DNA of 64,000 nucleotides from Paraglaciecola sp. L1A13 (GCF_009796745.1 NZ_CP047024.1:3162001-3226000); one strand, 5' to 3'. Counted from the first letter of the stretch, positions 16,553-25,990 are shown. Notes: generated by a model from the sequence alone, not told the origin. Numbers and translations: made by a program.

Positions 16553-16582
16553 ATATGTCTTTGTAACTCTCTTTGTAACTCC
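16553..16582. repeat. Degenerate copy of the REP-like repeat right of the IS
   Basis: ATATGTCTTTGTAACTC followed directly by TCTTTGTAACTCC repeats the end of the 35-bp units at 15056-15125. It begins immediately at the right inverted repeat, supporting insertion of the element within a longer repeat array. From here to 16790 no gene is seen; a GCGCAGA/TCTGCGC stem at 16760-16784 lies just past the stop of the DUF3360 gene. Confidence 0.6.
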
Positions 16583-16790
16583 GGAATTTTCTTGTTATCG
16601 CAGATAAAAGCACTAATACGTAGGCGGTGCAATTTTGAAGGGATAGAATATCAGCCGCTAAGTATAATGCAGCGATACTCAAGATTACGTTGCGTTCTTA
16701 CTAGGTATGCCAGTAAACGTTGGCAATTTTGGCAATTTCTTGCTTTAAAGCAGCAGTAAGCGCAGACCACGGCATGATCTGCGCGTACTA

Positions 16791-18308
16791 TTAATGCCGG
16801 AAGTCTGACATCAGTGCGGGTATGCCTGGCAGCATGCCGACCATTGCCATTACCAGTGTGAGTAATACAAACATGACCACAGGAATGATCCAGCGGCTCA
16901 TATGGGTTAACTCAGCACTTCGTTTTTTACAGCCAATAAGGCCCAGGTTATCCAGCAACATAGTAAGAGACCAACCAAACGCGGGGTTAACCAAGGTTGA
17001 GGCGAACACCACAATGGCTGCTGATTGAGTGGTTTTACCTTCACGGGTCATTTCCATACCTGCTTCAAGCAATGGAATAAACACCCCCACGATTAATGCC
17101 ACACATAATACGGGCTGCCAAATCGCTAAATCCATGGGGTAACCCCACACCCCGGCGATAATACAAAATAATGCAGTTAATATAGCGCCAGCGGGAATTG
17201 GCCGTTTCGCAATGGCGGCCGGTACGATATAGGTCCCCCACGAAGACGCGAAATTCGAGCCACCTAAAATAGAGCCAAAGGTCTGCCTGACCGATGCGCT
17301 GAGCATCGTATCGTCAATGTTCATTTGCACTTTTTCTGTCCGCTCTGGATAGCTTATTTTTTGAAATACTTGGTGACCTAAGAAGTCTGGCGACCACATG
17401 GCTACGGCGAGTACGGCAAACGGTAATACAACCACGAAACTTTCAAGGGTAGGCATACCTAGCATCCATCCAGTATTTTCGCCCCACCAATACATAGGAT
17501 TGACATTAGGCAAGCCAGGGGCTGTTTTAAATTCAAACGGCGCCCCTAATGAAAACGCGGTCACCCCACCTATTAGGCAACTTAGTGGTACTGCTAACCA
17601 ACGTTTTTTGAAGTGTTCTAGCAATGCATATAATAAAATAGTGGCCAGAATGACAATAAATGCAATATGGGTCATTTGAATGTCTTCTGCCCAAGAAAAT
17701 AGTTTCTTCACTTGAGAAATAGTGCCGATAAAGCCGAGGTACAGTAGCAGCCCCCCACACACACCTTTACTGGTGAGTCGAGCCAGTAAACTTCCCCCTT
17801 TACTCAGCGCGAGAATTAAGCCGAACGCCCCAATGAGTAACCCAAACGCCATAGGGTGACCGCCTGCTGCAACAACAATTGGAATTAACGGGATAAGCGG
17901 TCCGTGCGTACCTGCTAAATTGGCAGTCGGTAAGATAAAGCCCGAAAATATCAGAATGAAAACAGCAACAATGAATAATTCATAGCGCACATTCTCTAAA
18001 ACAAAACCGTCGCTTAAGCCTAATGTTCCGGCAAACGTACCCGCAATCGCACTAACCATAACGACTTTGCCGATAGTGCCTGCTAATGCGGGGATCGTAT
18101 CTTCAAATTCGAAGCGATAATCTCGAAAGGGTAAATTAGGCCGCCAGCGCTTTGGCTGCATAATTTGCAGTTCATGCTCGAGGTACTCGTCTCTGGTGTC
18201 GAACTCAGAACTGGGTTTATGCAGATTTTCATAGCTATCAGAAATGGGCTGCGGGTCCTCTGTCTGTGCGGCTTCGGGACTATTGTCATACTGCGACGTG
18301 GTATTCAT
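16791..18308 (-). CDS. DUF3360 family polytopic membrane protein
   Basis: 505 residues: a hydrophilic acidic N-terminus (about 1-75, ending in WRPNLPFRDYRFEFED) followed by twelve or so hydrophobic helices. Motifs such as NLAGTHGPLIPLIPIVVAAGGHPMAF match, in style, the DUF3360 family, which is distantly like SulP/uracil-xanthine permeases; transport is inferred, the substrate unknown. AGGAAA precedes ATG 18308. It is monocistronic; the gap upstream holds a weak Fur-like box and a strong hairpin. No lesion seen. Confidence 0.8.
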   Translation of the reverse strand: MNTTSQYDNSPEAAQTEDPQPISDSYENLHKPSSEFDTRDEYLEHELQIMQPKRWRPNLPFRDYRFEFEDTIPALAGTIGKVVMVSAIAGTFAGTLGLSDGFVLENVRYELFIVAVFILIFSGFILPTANLAGTHGPLIPLIPIVVAAGGHPMAFGLLIGAFGLILALSKGGSLLARLTSKGVCGGLLLYLGFIGTISQVKKLFSWAEDIQMTHIAFIVILATILLYALLEHFKKRWLAVPLSCLIGGVTAFSLGAPFEFKTAPGLPNVNPMYWWGENTGWMLGMPTLESFVVVLPFAVLAVAMWSPDFLGHQVFQKISYPERTEKVQMNIDDTMLSASVRQTFGSILGGSNFASSWGTYIVPAAIAKRPIPAGAILTALFCIIAGVWGYPMDLAIWQPVLCVALIVGVFIPLLEAGMEMTREGKTTQSAAIVVFASTLVNPAFGWSLTMLLDNLGLIGCKKRSAELTHMSRWIIPVVMFVLLTLVMAMVGMLPGIPALMSDFRH

Positions 18309-18511
18309 AATATTTCCTAACGCATAGTGATTTGCTCAAAATAAAAATAAACGCTTTGTTTGAAGCAAATGAATGTCGATGCGGCAGGGTAAGTCAGCCA
18401 TTGGCAAATGGCGATTAGGCAAAAGGTCTTATACGACCAGGTACAAGGGTGTATTTATGCACCTGAGAACGTTAAAGAAGACGATAACTATTATTAGAAC
18501 ATCAAAATAGA

Positions 18512-18530
18512 ATGAATAATTATCATTAAA
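18512..18530. promoter_or_regulatory. Weak Fur-box-like sequence upstream of the DUF3360 gene
   Basis: The minus strand reads TTTAATGATAATTATTCAT, about 12 of 19 bases in line with the Fur consensus. It is about 200 bp upstream of the DUF3360 start in an AT-rich stretch, so chance is a real possibility. Confidence 0.2.
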
Positions 18531-18606
18531 ATCAATAATTTAAAACGAAACTCTAATTTACTGCATTCAATTAAAAGTAAGATTACCTCATGCTAGTCTA
18601 GACAAA

Positions 18607-18656
18607 TAAGTTAACCATAAGACTTTGGTCTTATGGTTAACTTATGGTTAACTTAT
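18607..18656. repeat. Perfect 17-bp stem hairpin plus an extra half site
   Basis: Left arm TAAGTTAACCATAAGAC (18607-18623), loop TTTG, right arm GTCTTATGGTTAACTTA (18628-18644) pair without mismatch; a further TGGTTAACTTAT follows (18645-18656), repeating the right arm's outer part. No T-run follows in either direction. It could be a regulator site, a transcript-ending structure or a mobile-element scar. Confidence 0.7.
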
Positions 18657-18693
18657 GGGCTATTGCAGCGGCATTTAATCCCGCAAAAGGCCG

Positions 18694-18849
18694 CTAACTA
18701 ATACCTTTTTTATAAATATCAATAAGACACTCGCCAATGATCTTAAACGGCTTAATATCCACCATCATCTTTTCAAATTCGGTGCTTATTGAGCGCAGAA
18801 CACACCAAACAAAATGAAGTGAGTTATGAATAGAATTTTCAAGATAATC
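18694..18849 (-). pseudogene. Orphan C-terminal gene fragment (unrecognised)
   Basis: A 51-codon open stretch with no start codon runs to a TAG stop at 18694. It ends FEKMMVDIKPFKIIGECLID then a short basic tail, with an amino-acid composition that looks like real protein rather than noise. A stop lies directly before it and no SD is seen. It may be the tail of a deleted gene; I cannot name the family. The remainder of 18850-19042 shows nothing. Confidence 0.25.
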
Positions 18850-19042
18850 TTACGTCCAAGCGCTATCTTTACGAGCTTACCAGTCTAATAGTAGACAAAT
18901 CCACTAGCGATCAAAACCCTCTCTAGGCGTAGCCCAGTAATGGATCATAAAGGTAATTCGAGATGAAATGCAATCCGAGGCAAAGAATATGTTCGTTCTC
19001 GCAGCTCAAATTATTCTCACTGGCATTTTTACTCGATTTTAC

Positions 19043-19516
19043 TTAATCACGCTCATGAGGTTGATTGATTTCATGATGTTGGGCAGCCATTTTGATCACT
19101 TGGTTATCAAGCTTTTCTATGATGCGCATTAAATTACGGTACTCGTTCGTATCGAGTACACCTAATAATTCTTCCTCCCACGCTAGGGCTTTTGGGGAAA
19201 TAGTCCGGTATTGAGCGTGCCCTGCTTCGGTTAACGATAAATAAGCGGCGCGATTATCTTTCGGGTCTGTTTCGCGCAGCAACAAAGCTTTATCTTCAAG
19301 CTGTTTAACCGCTCGCGACACTTTAGATTTATCCATCAAGGTCAGCTCAGCAATATCTTTTGCATTGAGTTTTCCATATTCCCCCAGACAAGCCAATAAA
19401 CGCCAATCAGGAATAGCCAGCTTAAATTCCCCTCGATATGTCTGTGAAAATGCATTGCTAATGCGCGTGGCTAAATTGACCATTCGATAAGGTACAAACA
19501 GTTTAAGTAAAATCAT
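19043..19516 (-). CDS. MarR-family regulator, probable local repressor of the homogentisate genes
   Basis: 157 residues with a winged-helix core: KLNAKDIAELTLMDKSKVSR (recognition region, about 51-70), then AVKQLEDKALLLRETDPKDN and the wing RAAYLSLTEAGH. Divergent from hmgA with a 300-bp shared promoter region containing several palindromes, so control of hmgA-fahA-maiA, possibly in response to homogentisate or a related aromatic acid, is a reasonable inference. The start is uncertain: ATG 19516 lacks an SD, and an internal ATG at 19483 is possible. Confidence 0.85.
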   Translation of the reverse strand: MILLKLFVPYRMVNLATRISNAFSQTYRGEFKLAIPDWRLLACLGEYGKLNAKDIAELTLMDKSKVSRAVKQLEDKALLLRETDPKDNRAAYLSLTEAGHAQYRTISPKALAWEEELLGVLDTNEYRNLMRIIEKLDNQVIKMAAQHHEINQPHERD

Positions 19517-19691
19517 TTTAAACGCCGTATAGAGTCATGGTTGTCTCGCGCGTTGTTGCGCACAATTCGATTAGGTTCTGGGGCATAAAGCTTACACTTC
19601 AAAGCACCACCACGCCACAATCACTTAATCTCAAGTAAGAGCAGTTAAAGAAATCTTTACGATAAAAGGCATTAGAAAATCGCTAAATAGT

Positions 19692-19755
19692 CTTATATAA
19701 GCACGATAAACTTGCATAAATGATATACAAGCTTATAAATTAATCTCATATGAGA
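19692..19755. promoter_or_regulatory. Cluster of palindromes between marR and hmgA
   Basis: CTTATATAAG (19692-19701, perfect), CTTGCATA-N5-TATACAAG (19711-19731, one mismatch per arm) and TCTCATATGAGA (19744-19755, perfect) lie 60-125 bp upstream of the hmgA start in an AT-rich region. Twofold sites of this size suit a MarR dimer. Which one is bound is not known. Confidence 0.4.
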
Positions 19756-19817
19756 ATAATACCTATAAGTAAATTGTTGCTGCTTTAGCTTTACCCGTAG
19801 GTGATTAAGAGGTGCGT

Positions 19818-21122
19818 ATGGCGAACGATGTGTCAATAAATAAGCTGTATGGGTTTAATAATGAACACCAAACAGAGGCTTTGCCTGGCGCGTTGCCTAT
19901 CGGACAATTCAGTCCACAGCGTTGCCCTTATGGGCTATATGCAGAGCAATTTAGTACCAGTGCTTTTACGCGGCCACGGCATCAAAACCGCCGTACTTGG
20001 ACCTATCGCATTCGCCCGTCGATTGCCATGGGCGACTTTAGTAAAATAGATAAAGGCCATGTACGTTCAGGGCCCATCACTGATGCAGACTGCCCGCCCA
20101 ACGTGATGCGCTGGAACGCCCTTCCCTTGCCCATGGAGCCCACCGACTTTATCGATGGTTTGACAACGGTTGCAGCAAACGGGGATGTTCGCGCCCAAAC
20201 AGGCATTGGCATTCATATCTATGTGGCGAATAAAACTATGGGCTCTCGGTCATTTTATTCTGCCGACGGCGAGTTGCTCTTTATCCCGCAACTTGGGGCG
20301 TTTAGCGCCATAACTGAAATGGGTAAGCTACATATAAAGCCCGGGCAGATCCTCGTTATCCCCCGAGGTATAAAATTTAAAATAGAACCCACAGATGGGC
20401 CCATTCGCGGCTACATCTGTGAAAACTATGGCAGCCCAATGGAGCTAGCTGAGCGCGGGCCTGCCGGAGCTAATGGCTTTGCAAATCAAAGAGATTTTGA
20501 GTATCCCCACGCGCGCTTTGAAGACACCGAGGGGCAGCACCAAGTCATTGCAAAGTTTTGTGGCGAGTTTTATCAGGCAACACAAAATTATAGCCCATTT
20601 GATGTGGTGGCATGGGTAGGCAATAGTGCTCCTTATAAATACGACCTATCCCGTTTTAATGTGCTCGGCACTGTGAGCTTCGACCATCCTGACCCATCAA
20701 TTTTCACCGTACTGTCCTCGCCTAGCCCAGATACTGGTGTAGCAAATGTAGACTTTGTTATTTTTCCGCCGCGCTGGATGGTAGCCGAAAATACCTTTCG
20801 GCCCCCTTGGTATCACAGAAACGTAATGAGTGAGTTTATGGGTTTAATTGAAGGCACTTATGACGCCAAAGAAAAAGGCTTTTCCCCCGGCGGCTTCAGC
20901 CTGCACAACTGCATGACGCCTCACGGCCCGGAAGCAGACGTATTTGATAAAGCAACCCACGGCGAACTTAAGCCTCAGCGTTATGAAAATACCATGGCTT
21001 TTATGCTGGAGTCTCGTTACGTCATTGGGCCTACAAAATTTGCACTTAATGCCCTTCAGCGCCAGAAGAATTACTTGGACTGTTGGGGCGACCTTAAAAA
21101 ACATTTTAACGGCCAGCCATAG
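19818..21122 (+). CDS. hmgA: Homogentisate 1,2-dioxygenase
   Basis: Opens the homogentisate ring to maleylacetoacetate in tyrosine/phenylalanine breakdown; cytosolic Fe(II) enzyme. 434 residues from ATG 19818 (AAGAGG five bases upstream; a GTG at 19812 is less likely). N-terminal YGFNNEHQTEALPGALPIGQ is diagnostic. The iron ligands lie in WYHRNVMSEFMG (His, Glu) and in the His-containing GGFSLHNCMTPHGPE region. Length is standard. First gene of hmgA-fahA-maiA, facing a MarR gene. Confidence 0.97.
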   Translation: MANDVSINKLYGFNNEHQTEALPGALPIGQFSPQRCPYGLYAEQFSTSAFTRPRHQNRRTWTYRIRPSIAMGDFSKIDKGHVRSGPITDADCPPNVMRWNALPLPMEPTDFIDGLTTVAANGDVRAQTGIGIHIYVANKTMGSRSFYSADGELLFIPQLGAFSAITEMGKLHIKPGQILVIPRGIKFKIEPTDGPIRGYICENYGSPMELAERGPAGANGFANQRDFEYPHARFEDTEGQHQVIAKFCGEFYQATQNYSPFDVVAWVGNSAPYKYDLSRFNVLGTVSFDHPDPSIFTVLSSPSPDTGVANVDFVIFPPRWMVAENTFRPPWYHRNVMSEFMGLIEGTYDAKEKGFSPGGFSLHNCMTPHGPEADVFDKATHGELKPQRYENTMAFMLESRYVIGPTKFALNALQRQKNYLDCWGDLKKHFNGQP

Positions 21123-21152
21123 TCGCCGGCCCGCTATTAAGGAATTAATAAG

Positions 21153-22466
21153 ATGACATTGATAAACGCAACACATGATCCTGCCCGCAAAAGCTGGGTG
21201 AGCTCGGCTAATGGCCATTCGCAATTTCCGATTCAAAATTTACCGTTCGCAATTTTTCGTGAAACGGGATCTAACGGCACTTGGCGCGGCGGTGTTGCCA
21301 TTGGCGAAAAGATACTCGATATGGCAAAAGTCGCGAAACTCAATATATTAAACGGCGATGCCCAGACAGCGGCACAAGCTGCAGCGCAGACGAGTTTAAA
21401 TACCTTAATGGGCTTGGGCCTTAAGGCAAATTCAGCCTTGCGATCTGCGTTGTCAAATATGTTAAGCGAAGGGTCTACAAACCAACGTGTACTTGAAAAT
21501 TGCCTAGTTGCACAACGCTGCGTTGAATATGCCATGCCTTGTCAGGTAACAGATTACACCGACTTTTATACGTCGATTCACCATGCAACCGCAGTCGGTA
21601 GTTTGTTTCGTCCAGACAACCCTTTGTTACCTAACTATAAATGGGTACCGATCGGCTATCACGGACGCTCGTCAAGCATAGGCGTTTCTGGTCAAACCTT
21701 CCCGCGTCCTGTGGGGCAAACTAAAAAACCTGATGCCAGCACACCAGATTTTGGCCCCTGTGAACGACTGGACTACGAATTAGAAATGGGCGTGTTTATC
21801 GGCCAAGGCACACAACTTGGACAACGCATTGATATTAGTGCTGCGCAAGAGCATATTTTCGGCATGTGTATTTTAAATGATTGGTCTGCGCGCGATATTC
21901 AAGCCTGGGAATACCAACCATTAGGGCCATTTCTAGCAAAAAACTTCGCTTCAACTATTTCCCCTTGGGTGGTAACCAACGAAGCGCTTGCGCCATTTAG
22001 AGAAGCATTTACCCGCCCTGAGAGCGACCCGCAACCCCTTGAATACTTAACCAGCGAAAGCAACACCCAAGCAGGTAATTTAAATATTGAATTGAGCTGC
22101 TTTATTCAGACCGAAGCGATGCGCAGTGCTAAGCAAGCACCGCAGCTATTGTCTGAATCAAACTTTAAGCATGCCTACTGGACTCCAGCACAGTTAGTCA
22201 CCCACCACAGTGTCAATGGCTGCCCCATGACCCCAGGTGATTTGTTAGGCTCGGGCACCCAATCTGGTCCAGAAGCCGATGAAGCCGGCTCGCTACTGGA
22301 GCTCAGCCAAGGTGGTAAAAAATCACTGACACTGGACAACGGCGAGACTCGCACATTCTTACAAGACGGCGACGCCATTATCATGCGCGCCCACTGCAGT
22401 CGCGAAGGCGCGGCTACCATAGGTTTCGGAGAGGTAGTAGGTACCTTACTACCAGCCGTATTATGA
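21153..22466 (+). CDS. fahA: Fumarylacetoacetase
   Basis: Hydrolyses fumarylacetoacetate to fumarate and acetoacetate, the last step of the pathway. 437 residues: the short N-terminal domain has PIQNLPFAIF, and the catalytic fold contains YTDFYTSIHHATAVG, GYHGRSSSI, DYELEMGVFIG, NDWSARDIQAWEY and LGSGTQSGPE, which supply metal and catalytic residues in the family. AAGGA precedes ATG 21153, 30 bp after hmgA. Its stop overlaps the maiA start (ATGA). Confidence 0.97.
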   Translation: MTLINATHDPARKSWVSSANGHSQFPIQNLPFAIFRETGSNGTWRGGVAIGEKILDMAKVAKLNILNGDAQTAAQAAAQTSLNTLMGLGLKANSALRSALSNMLSEGSTNQRVLENCLVAQRCVEYAMPCQVTDYTDFYTSIHHATAVGSLFRPDNPLLPNYKWVPIGYHGRSSSIGVSGQTFPRPVGQTKKPDASTPDFGPCERLDYELEMGVFIGQGTQLGQRIDISAAQEHIFGMCILNDWSARDIQAWEYQPLGPFLAKNFASTISPWVVTNEALAPFREAFTRPESDPQPLEYLTSESNTQAGNLNIELSCFIQTEAMRSAKQAPQLLSESNFKHAYWTPAQLVTHHSVNGCPMTPGDLLGSGTQSGPEADEAGSLLELSQGGKKSLTLDNGETRTFLQDGDAIIMRAHCSREGAATIGFGEVVGTLLPAVL

Positions 22467-23119
22467 AGCTATACAGCTACTTTCGCTCTTCTGCCGCATA
22501 CAGAGTAAGAATTGCCCTTAACCTGAAAAAAATAGAGCATGAATTAGTGACGGTTAACTTACTGAAAAGCGAACAACTGTCGGCAGATTATAATGCTTTG
22601 CAGCCTCAGGGCTTAGTGCCCTGCCTGCAAATTGATAGTGGTGAAGTGATCATTCAGTCTGGGGCAATTTTGGCTTATATTGAGGCGTTATATCCTCAAT
22701 ATCCATTGATGCCAGAAGATCTATTGGCAGCCGTCAACGTCCGTAGCCTAGTGGATATGATTGCCTGTGATATTCACCCCGTGAACAATCTGCGGATCTT
22801 AAAATATCTGAGCAACGATCTAGCCGTTGATGATAAGCAAAAAAAAGCGTGGTATCGCCACTGGATCGAACAAGGTTTTTCCGCCATCGAACAACAACTT
22901 GCAAAGTACCAAGATAGATCCACAAACACCTTGAGTTACGCCATGGACCAAGCAGTGACTATGGTTGATCTCTATTTGGTGCCGCAAGTATACAATGCGC
23001 TGAGGTTTGAGGTCGATATGCAAGCCTACCCCAATATTATGCGTGCCTATGATGCCTGCAATAAACTCGATGCCTTTATTCAAGCTGCACCGCAAAATCA
23101 GCCCGACAGCACCCTTTAG
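22463..23119 (+). CDS. maiA: Maleylacetoacetate isomerase (zeta-class GST)
   Basis: Glutathione-dependent cis-trans isomerase turning maleylacetoacetate into fumarylacetoacetate. 218 residues: thioredoxin-like N-terminal domain with the zeta-class motif SSAAYRVRIALNLK (about 9-22), where Ala replaces the Cys of the eukaryotic SSCS, a common bacterial form; then LVPCLQIDSGEVIIQSGAIL for the glutathione site, and a helical C-terminal domain. Its start overlaps the fahA stop by 4 bp, so the three genes form one operon. Confidence 0.95.
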   Translation: MKLYSYFRSSAAYRVRIALNLKKIEHELVTVNLLKSEQLSADYNALQPQGLVPCLQIDSGEVIIQSGAILAYIEALYPQYPLMPEDLLAAVNVRSLVDMIACDIHPVNNLRILKYLSNDLAVDDKQKKAWYRHWIEQGFSAIEQQLAKYQDRSTNTLSYAMDQAVTMVDLYLVPQVYNALRFEVDMQAYPNIMRAYDACNKLDAFIQAAPQNQPDSTL

Positions 23120-23250
23120 TTCAGGCGAAATCGCGTCGTTTACACAACACGTAAACAAAAATGGCTGTTAGCTCAAATACCGTCGATAAGCATTAACGAT
23201 GCCTTAGCATTATCCATAAAGCCTAACGAGTTTGTGGCAATATAAGAAGC

Positions 23251-23786
23251 GTGTCAGAAGATACTGACTTTGCGCTAACGGTTTCATTTGCACTAAGTTT
23301 TAATACGCCAACGCAACAAAAAGCAACCGATAATAACGAATTGGAGCGCCTCAAGGTCAGACATCAAAAACAGCCCTATAGCGGTGATGTTCCACTTAAA
23401 TCGTCCCCCCAAGCTGTTAGCTTGGTTTCCGATGTATTATTACAAGACGCAGGCATAGTTGATTTTCGGAACGCGCTAGCGTTTGCTAGCTGCATCGTTC
23501 GTCAAAATTCATTTGGTGATATGTACGATAGCCTCTTTATACGCGGCTTTGCTGGTGACGAAAACTTACCTTCAGGCTAAAACCATCGATCCTAATTATG
23601 TCTTGTTTTCCTGCATACACCCTTGCGCGAACCTTTGCTTCAATGCACATAAATGAACAAATAAAATTGATCTTCGATATAGACAATTTATTCGATGAAG
23701 AATACTACGTTAGTTCTTACTCAGCGGTATGGACAATACCTGGCTCGCCACGCAATTACCGCATCAGTGTTAGTTATCAATTTTGA
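23251..23786 (+). pseudogene. Remnant of a TonB-dependent siderophore receptor
   Basis: Two pieces of one gene in different frames. 23251-23580 carries plug-domain sequence (VSDVLLQDAGIVDFRNAL, SLFIRGFAGDENLPSG) and ends at a stop; 23598-23786 carries the receptor C-terminus (IFDIDNLFDEEYY, PGSPRNYRISVSYQF, ending in Phe). A full receptor has about 700 residues, so roughly 500 are deleted in between, with a frame change. No function can remain. It lies between the hmg operon and ghrA. Confidence 0.8.
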
Positions 23787-23841
23787 GAATAAACAGTTTA
23801 CAATATAAAGGCTTAGTAAATAAAATTGAGGTGCAGTGCAG

Positions 23842-24774
23842 ATGACAATTAATATTCTTTTTCGTGGTCCCCAAGAGCGCAATGATTGTTGGCAAGCGTT
23901 ATTTGCTGACGCCCTGCCCGATGTTGCATGGCATCATTGGCCAAAAATAACAGACAAAGCAGCCATAGAGTTAATGATTGTCTGGAAACTGCCCCGTGAT
24001 TACCAACAAGATTATCCCAACCTGAAAGCCATATTTTCAGTCGGGGCTGGCGTTGATCAACTCGACCTCGCCACTGTACCAGAGCATATTCAGGTAATAC
24101 GTATGCTTGACCCTGGCATTGCAAAAGGCATGAGTGAATTTATTGCCATGCACGTGTTGAATATTCACCGAGATACCTTCGCTTATATCAACGCCAATAA
24201 ATCGGCCACTTGGCAGCAAATCCCTACAATCGAGAATCAACAGCGTCGTGTGGGTATCTTTGGTTTAGGTCATTTAGGTCAAGTCGCCGCAGAAAGCCTT
24301 TTACAGCTAGGCTTTAGTGTAAATGGTTGGAGCCGCAGTGCTAAGAAAATAAGCAACGTGAACTGTTTTCATAGTGACGATCGCTTGCACACTTTTTTGT
24401 CTCAGAGCGATATTTTGGTCTGCCTACTACCCCTTACCGATCAGACACGAGGCATACTCAATCATGAAACACTCAGCCAATTACCCAAAGGCGCCAGCGT
24501 CATAAACGTAGGACGTGGTGAACAATTAGTGGCCCAAGACTTATTGGCGCTGCTCGATGAACAGCACCTTGAGTACGCTGTGCTAGATGTTTTCGACATC
24601 GAACCTTTACCTGAAGCGCACTCGTTTTGGCAACATCCACGTGTGCTCGTTACGCCACATATCGCTGCCATAACGCAAAACGATAGCGCAGGCAAAATGC
24701 TAGTTGAAAATGTACAACGCTATCTCGATCAACAGCCGATGCGTGGCATTGTTGATCGCTCATTGGGTTATTGA
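23842..24774 (+). CDS. ghrA: Glyoxylate/hydroxypyruvate reductase A-like 2-hydroxyacid dehydrogenase
   Basis: NAD(P)H-dependent reduction of glyoxylate or hydroxypyruvate. About 310 residues: a short N-terminal catalytic domain, Rossmann motif VGIFGLGHLGQVAAE (about 135-149), and the catalytic Arg in NVGRGEQLV, Glu in LDVFDIEPLP and His in VTPHIAA. The ISVGAGVDQLD-like segment (IFSVGAGVDQLD) suits the GhrA branch. ATG 23842 is chosen over GTG 23836; GAGG lies upstream. Stands alone between two pseudogenes. Exact substrate is inferred. Confidence 0.85.
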   Translation: MTINILFRGPQERNDCWQALFADALPDVAWHHWPKITDKAAIELMIVWKLPRDYQQDYPNLKAIFSVGAGVDQLDLATVPEHIQVIRMLDPGIAKGMSEFIAMHVLNIHRDTFAYINANKSATWQQIPTIENQQRRVGIFGLGHLGQVAAESLLQLGFSVNGWSRSAKKISNVNCFHSDDRLHTFLSQSDILVCLLPLTDQTRGILNHETLSQLPKGASVINVGRGEQLVAQDLLALLDEQHLEYAVLDVFDIEPLPEAHSFWQHPRVLVTPHIAAITQNDSAGKMLVENVQRYLDQQPMRGIVDRSLGY

Positions 24775-24817
24775 ACAGTGCATTAAATATACTACCGCAC
24801 GTACTAGGAGTTGCTAA

Positions 24818-25990
24818 ATCAACTTAGGCTCTGCGCAATGTGCAGATGAGTTGCATACGCCGAAAAAGCGTATCGCTTCGATCGATATTTTACAGGGTTT
24901 GGTAATGTTATTAATGTTGGTAGAGCATGTGCGTGAGCGTATGTTCTATCACCAGAATGTTACCGATCCAATGGTCTTAGACACCACCAGTACTGAGCTT
25001 TTTTCACCCGAATGACCGCTCATCTGTGCGCACCCGTATTCGTTTTCTTAATAGGTTTATCAGCTTAGTTGTACGCCCATCCTCATAACAAGGCCACACG
25101 CTCTGCCAGCGGCTTCTTGTTTAAACCAGGGCTGTTTATTATTGTTATTGAAGTCACCTTGATTAATTTTTCTTGGTTCGGCAACTATGACGTCTTGTAC
25201 TTACAGTTTATGTGGGCCATCGGATTTAGCATGGTCATTTTATCCGCCATGGTAAAAGTGAACTACTGGTTGATTGACGCGCTTGGTTTGCTTATTGTAT
25301 TTGGCCCCAATGCCCTTGCATTTGTAAATTTCACACCGGACGAAACAGCTTATACCCTATGGACTATTTTCCATGACCGAGGCTGGTTAATTACTGATGG
25401 TGCCGTCAGAATCAAAGCGTTATCCCCTGAATTGCCTTGGATTGGAGTGATTTTCCTAGGTTACTTCGCCGGTCCAATATACGCTCGAACGATGCTGGCG
25501 ATAAAATGTTAAAAAATACTGTTACTCGGTGGCTTATGCGCTTTGATACTATTTTTGATCTTACGTGGTTTTAACGTCTATGGAGAAACCTTGCCGTGGC
25601 AAGCCGGGAGTACCTTGGTCGAGAGCCTAAAATCGTTTATTAATTACACAAAAGTAACCGCCGTCACTCGATTATAGACTGCTCACATTGGGCCTTGCCT
25701 GGTTGCTGCTATGCGCATTAGAAAACGTTGATAACAAAATAAGCAAAATAGTTGAGCGTTTTGGTTCGTCACCAATGTTTTTCTTTATTGTGCACTTGTA
25801 TCGGTTGTCAGTTTTATATCGAATATTGTCCGCGCAATTTGGCACCAATCAAGGGGACGAATTTGCTGTTAATCACGTTTGGCAAGTATGGGCCATCGCT
25901 GCACTTTTAGCCTTAGTCCGTTACTATCCCACCATGGTCTTCTCGCGCTTTAAAAAACGCTCAACCATGCCTTGGGTGAAGTACCTATAG
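24818..25990 (+). pseudogene. Decayed DUF1624 (heparan-alpha-glucosaminide N-acetyltransferase-like) membrane protein
   Basis: Successive pieces match one DUF1624-type protein: KKRIASIDILQGLVMLLM, CAPVFVFLIGLSA, LYLQFMWAIGFSMVI, LPWIGVIFLGYFAGPIYA, LPWQAGSTLVESLKSFI and VNHVWQVWAIAALLA. Lesions seen: codon ATC at 24818, seven bases after AGGAG, where ATG would be expected; a missing T in the tract at 24999-25004; TAG for Trp at 25066; an in-frame TAA near 25510; and a further shift before 25680. Several independent lesions argue for true decay. Confidence 0.8.
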
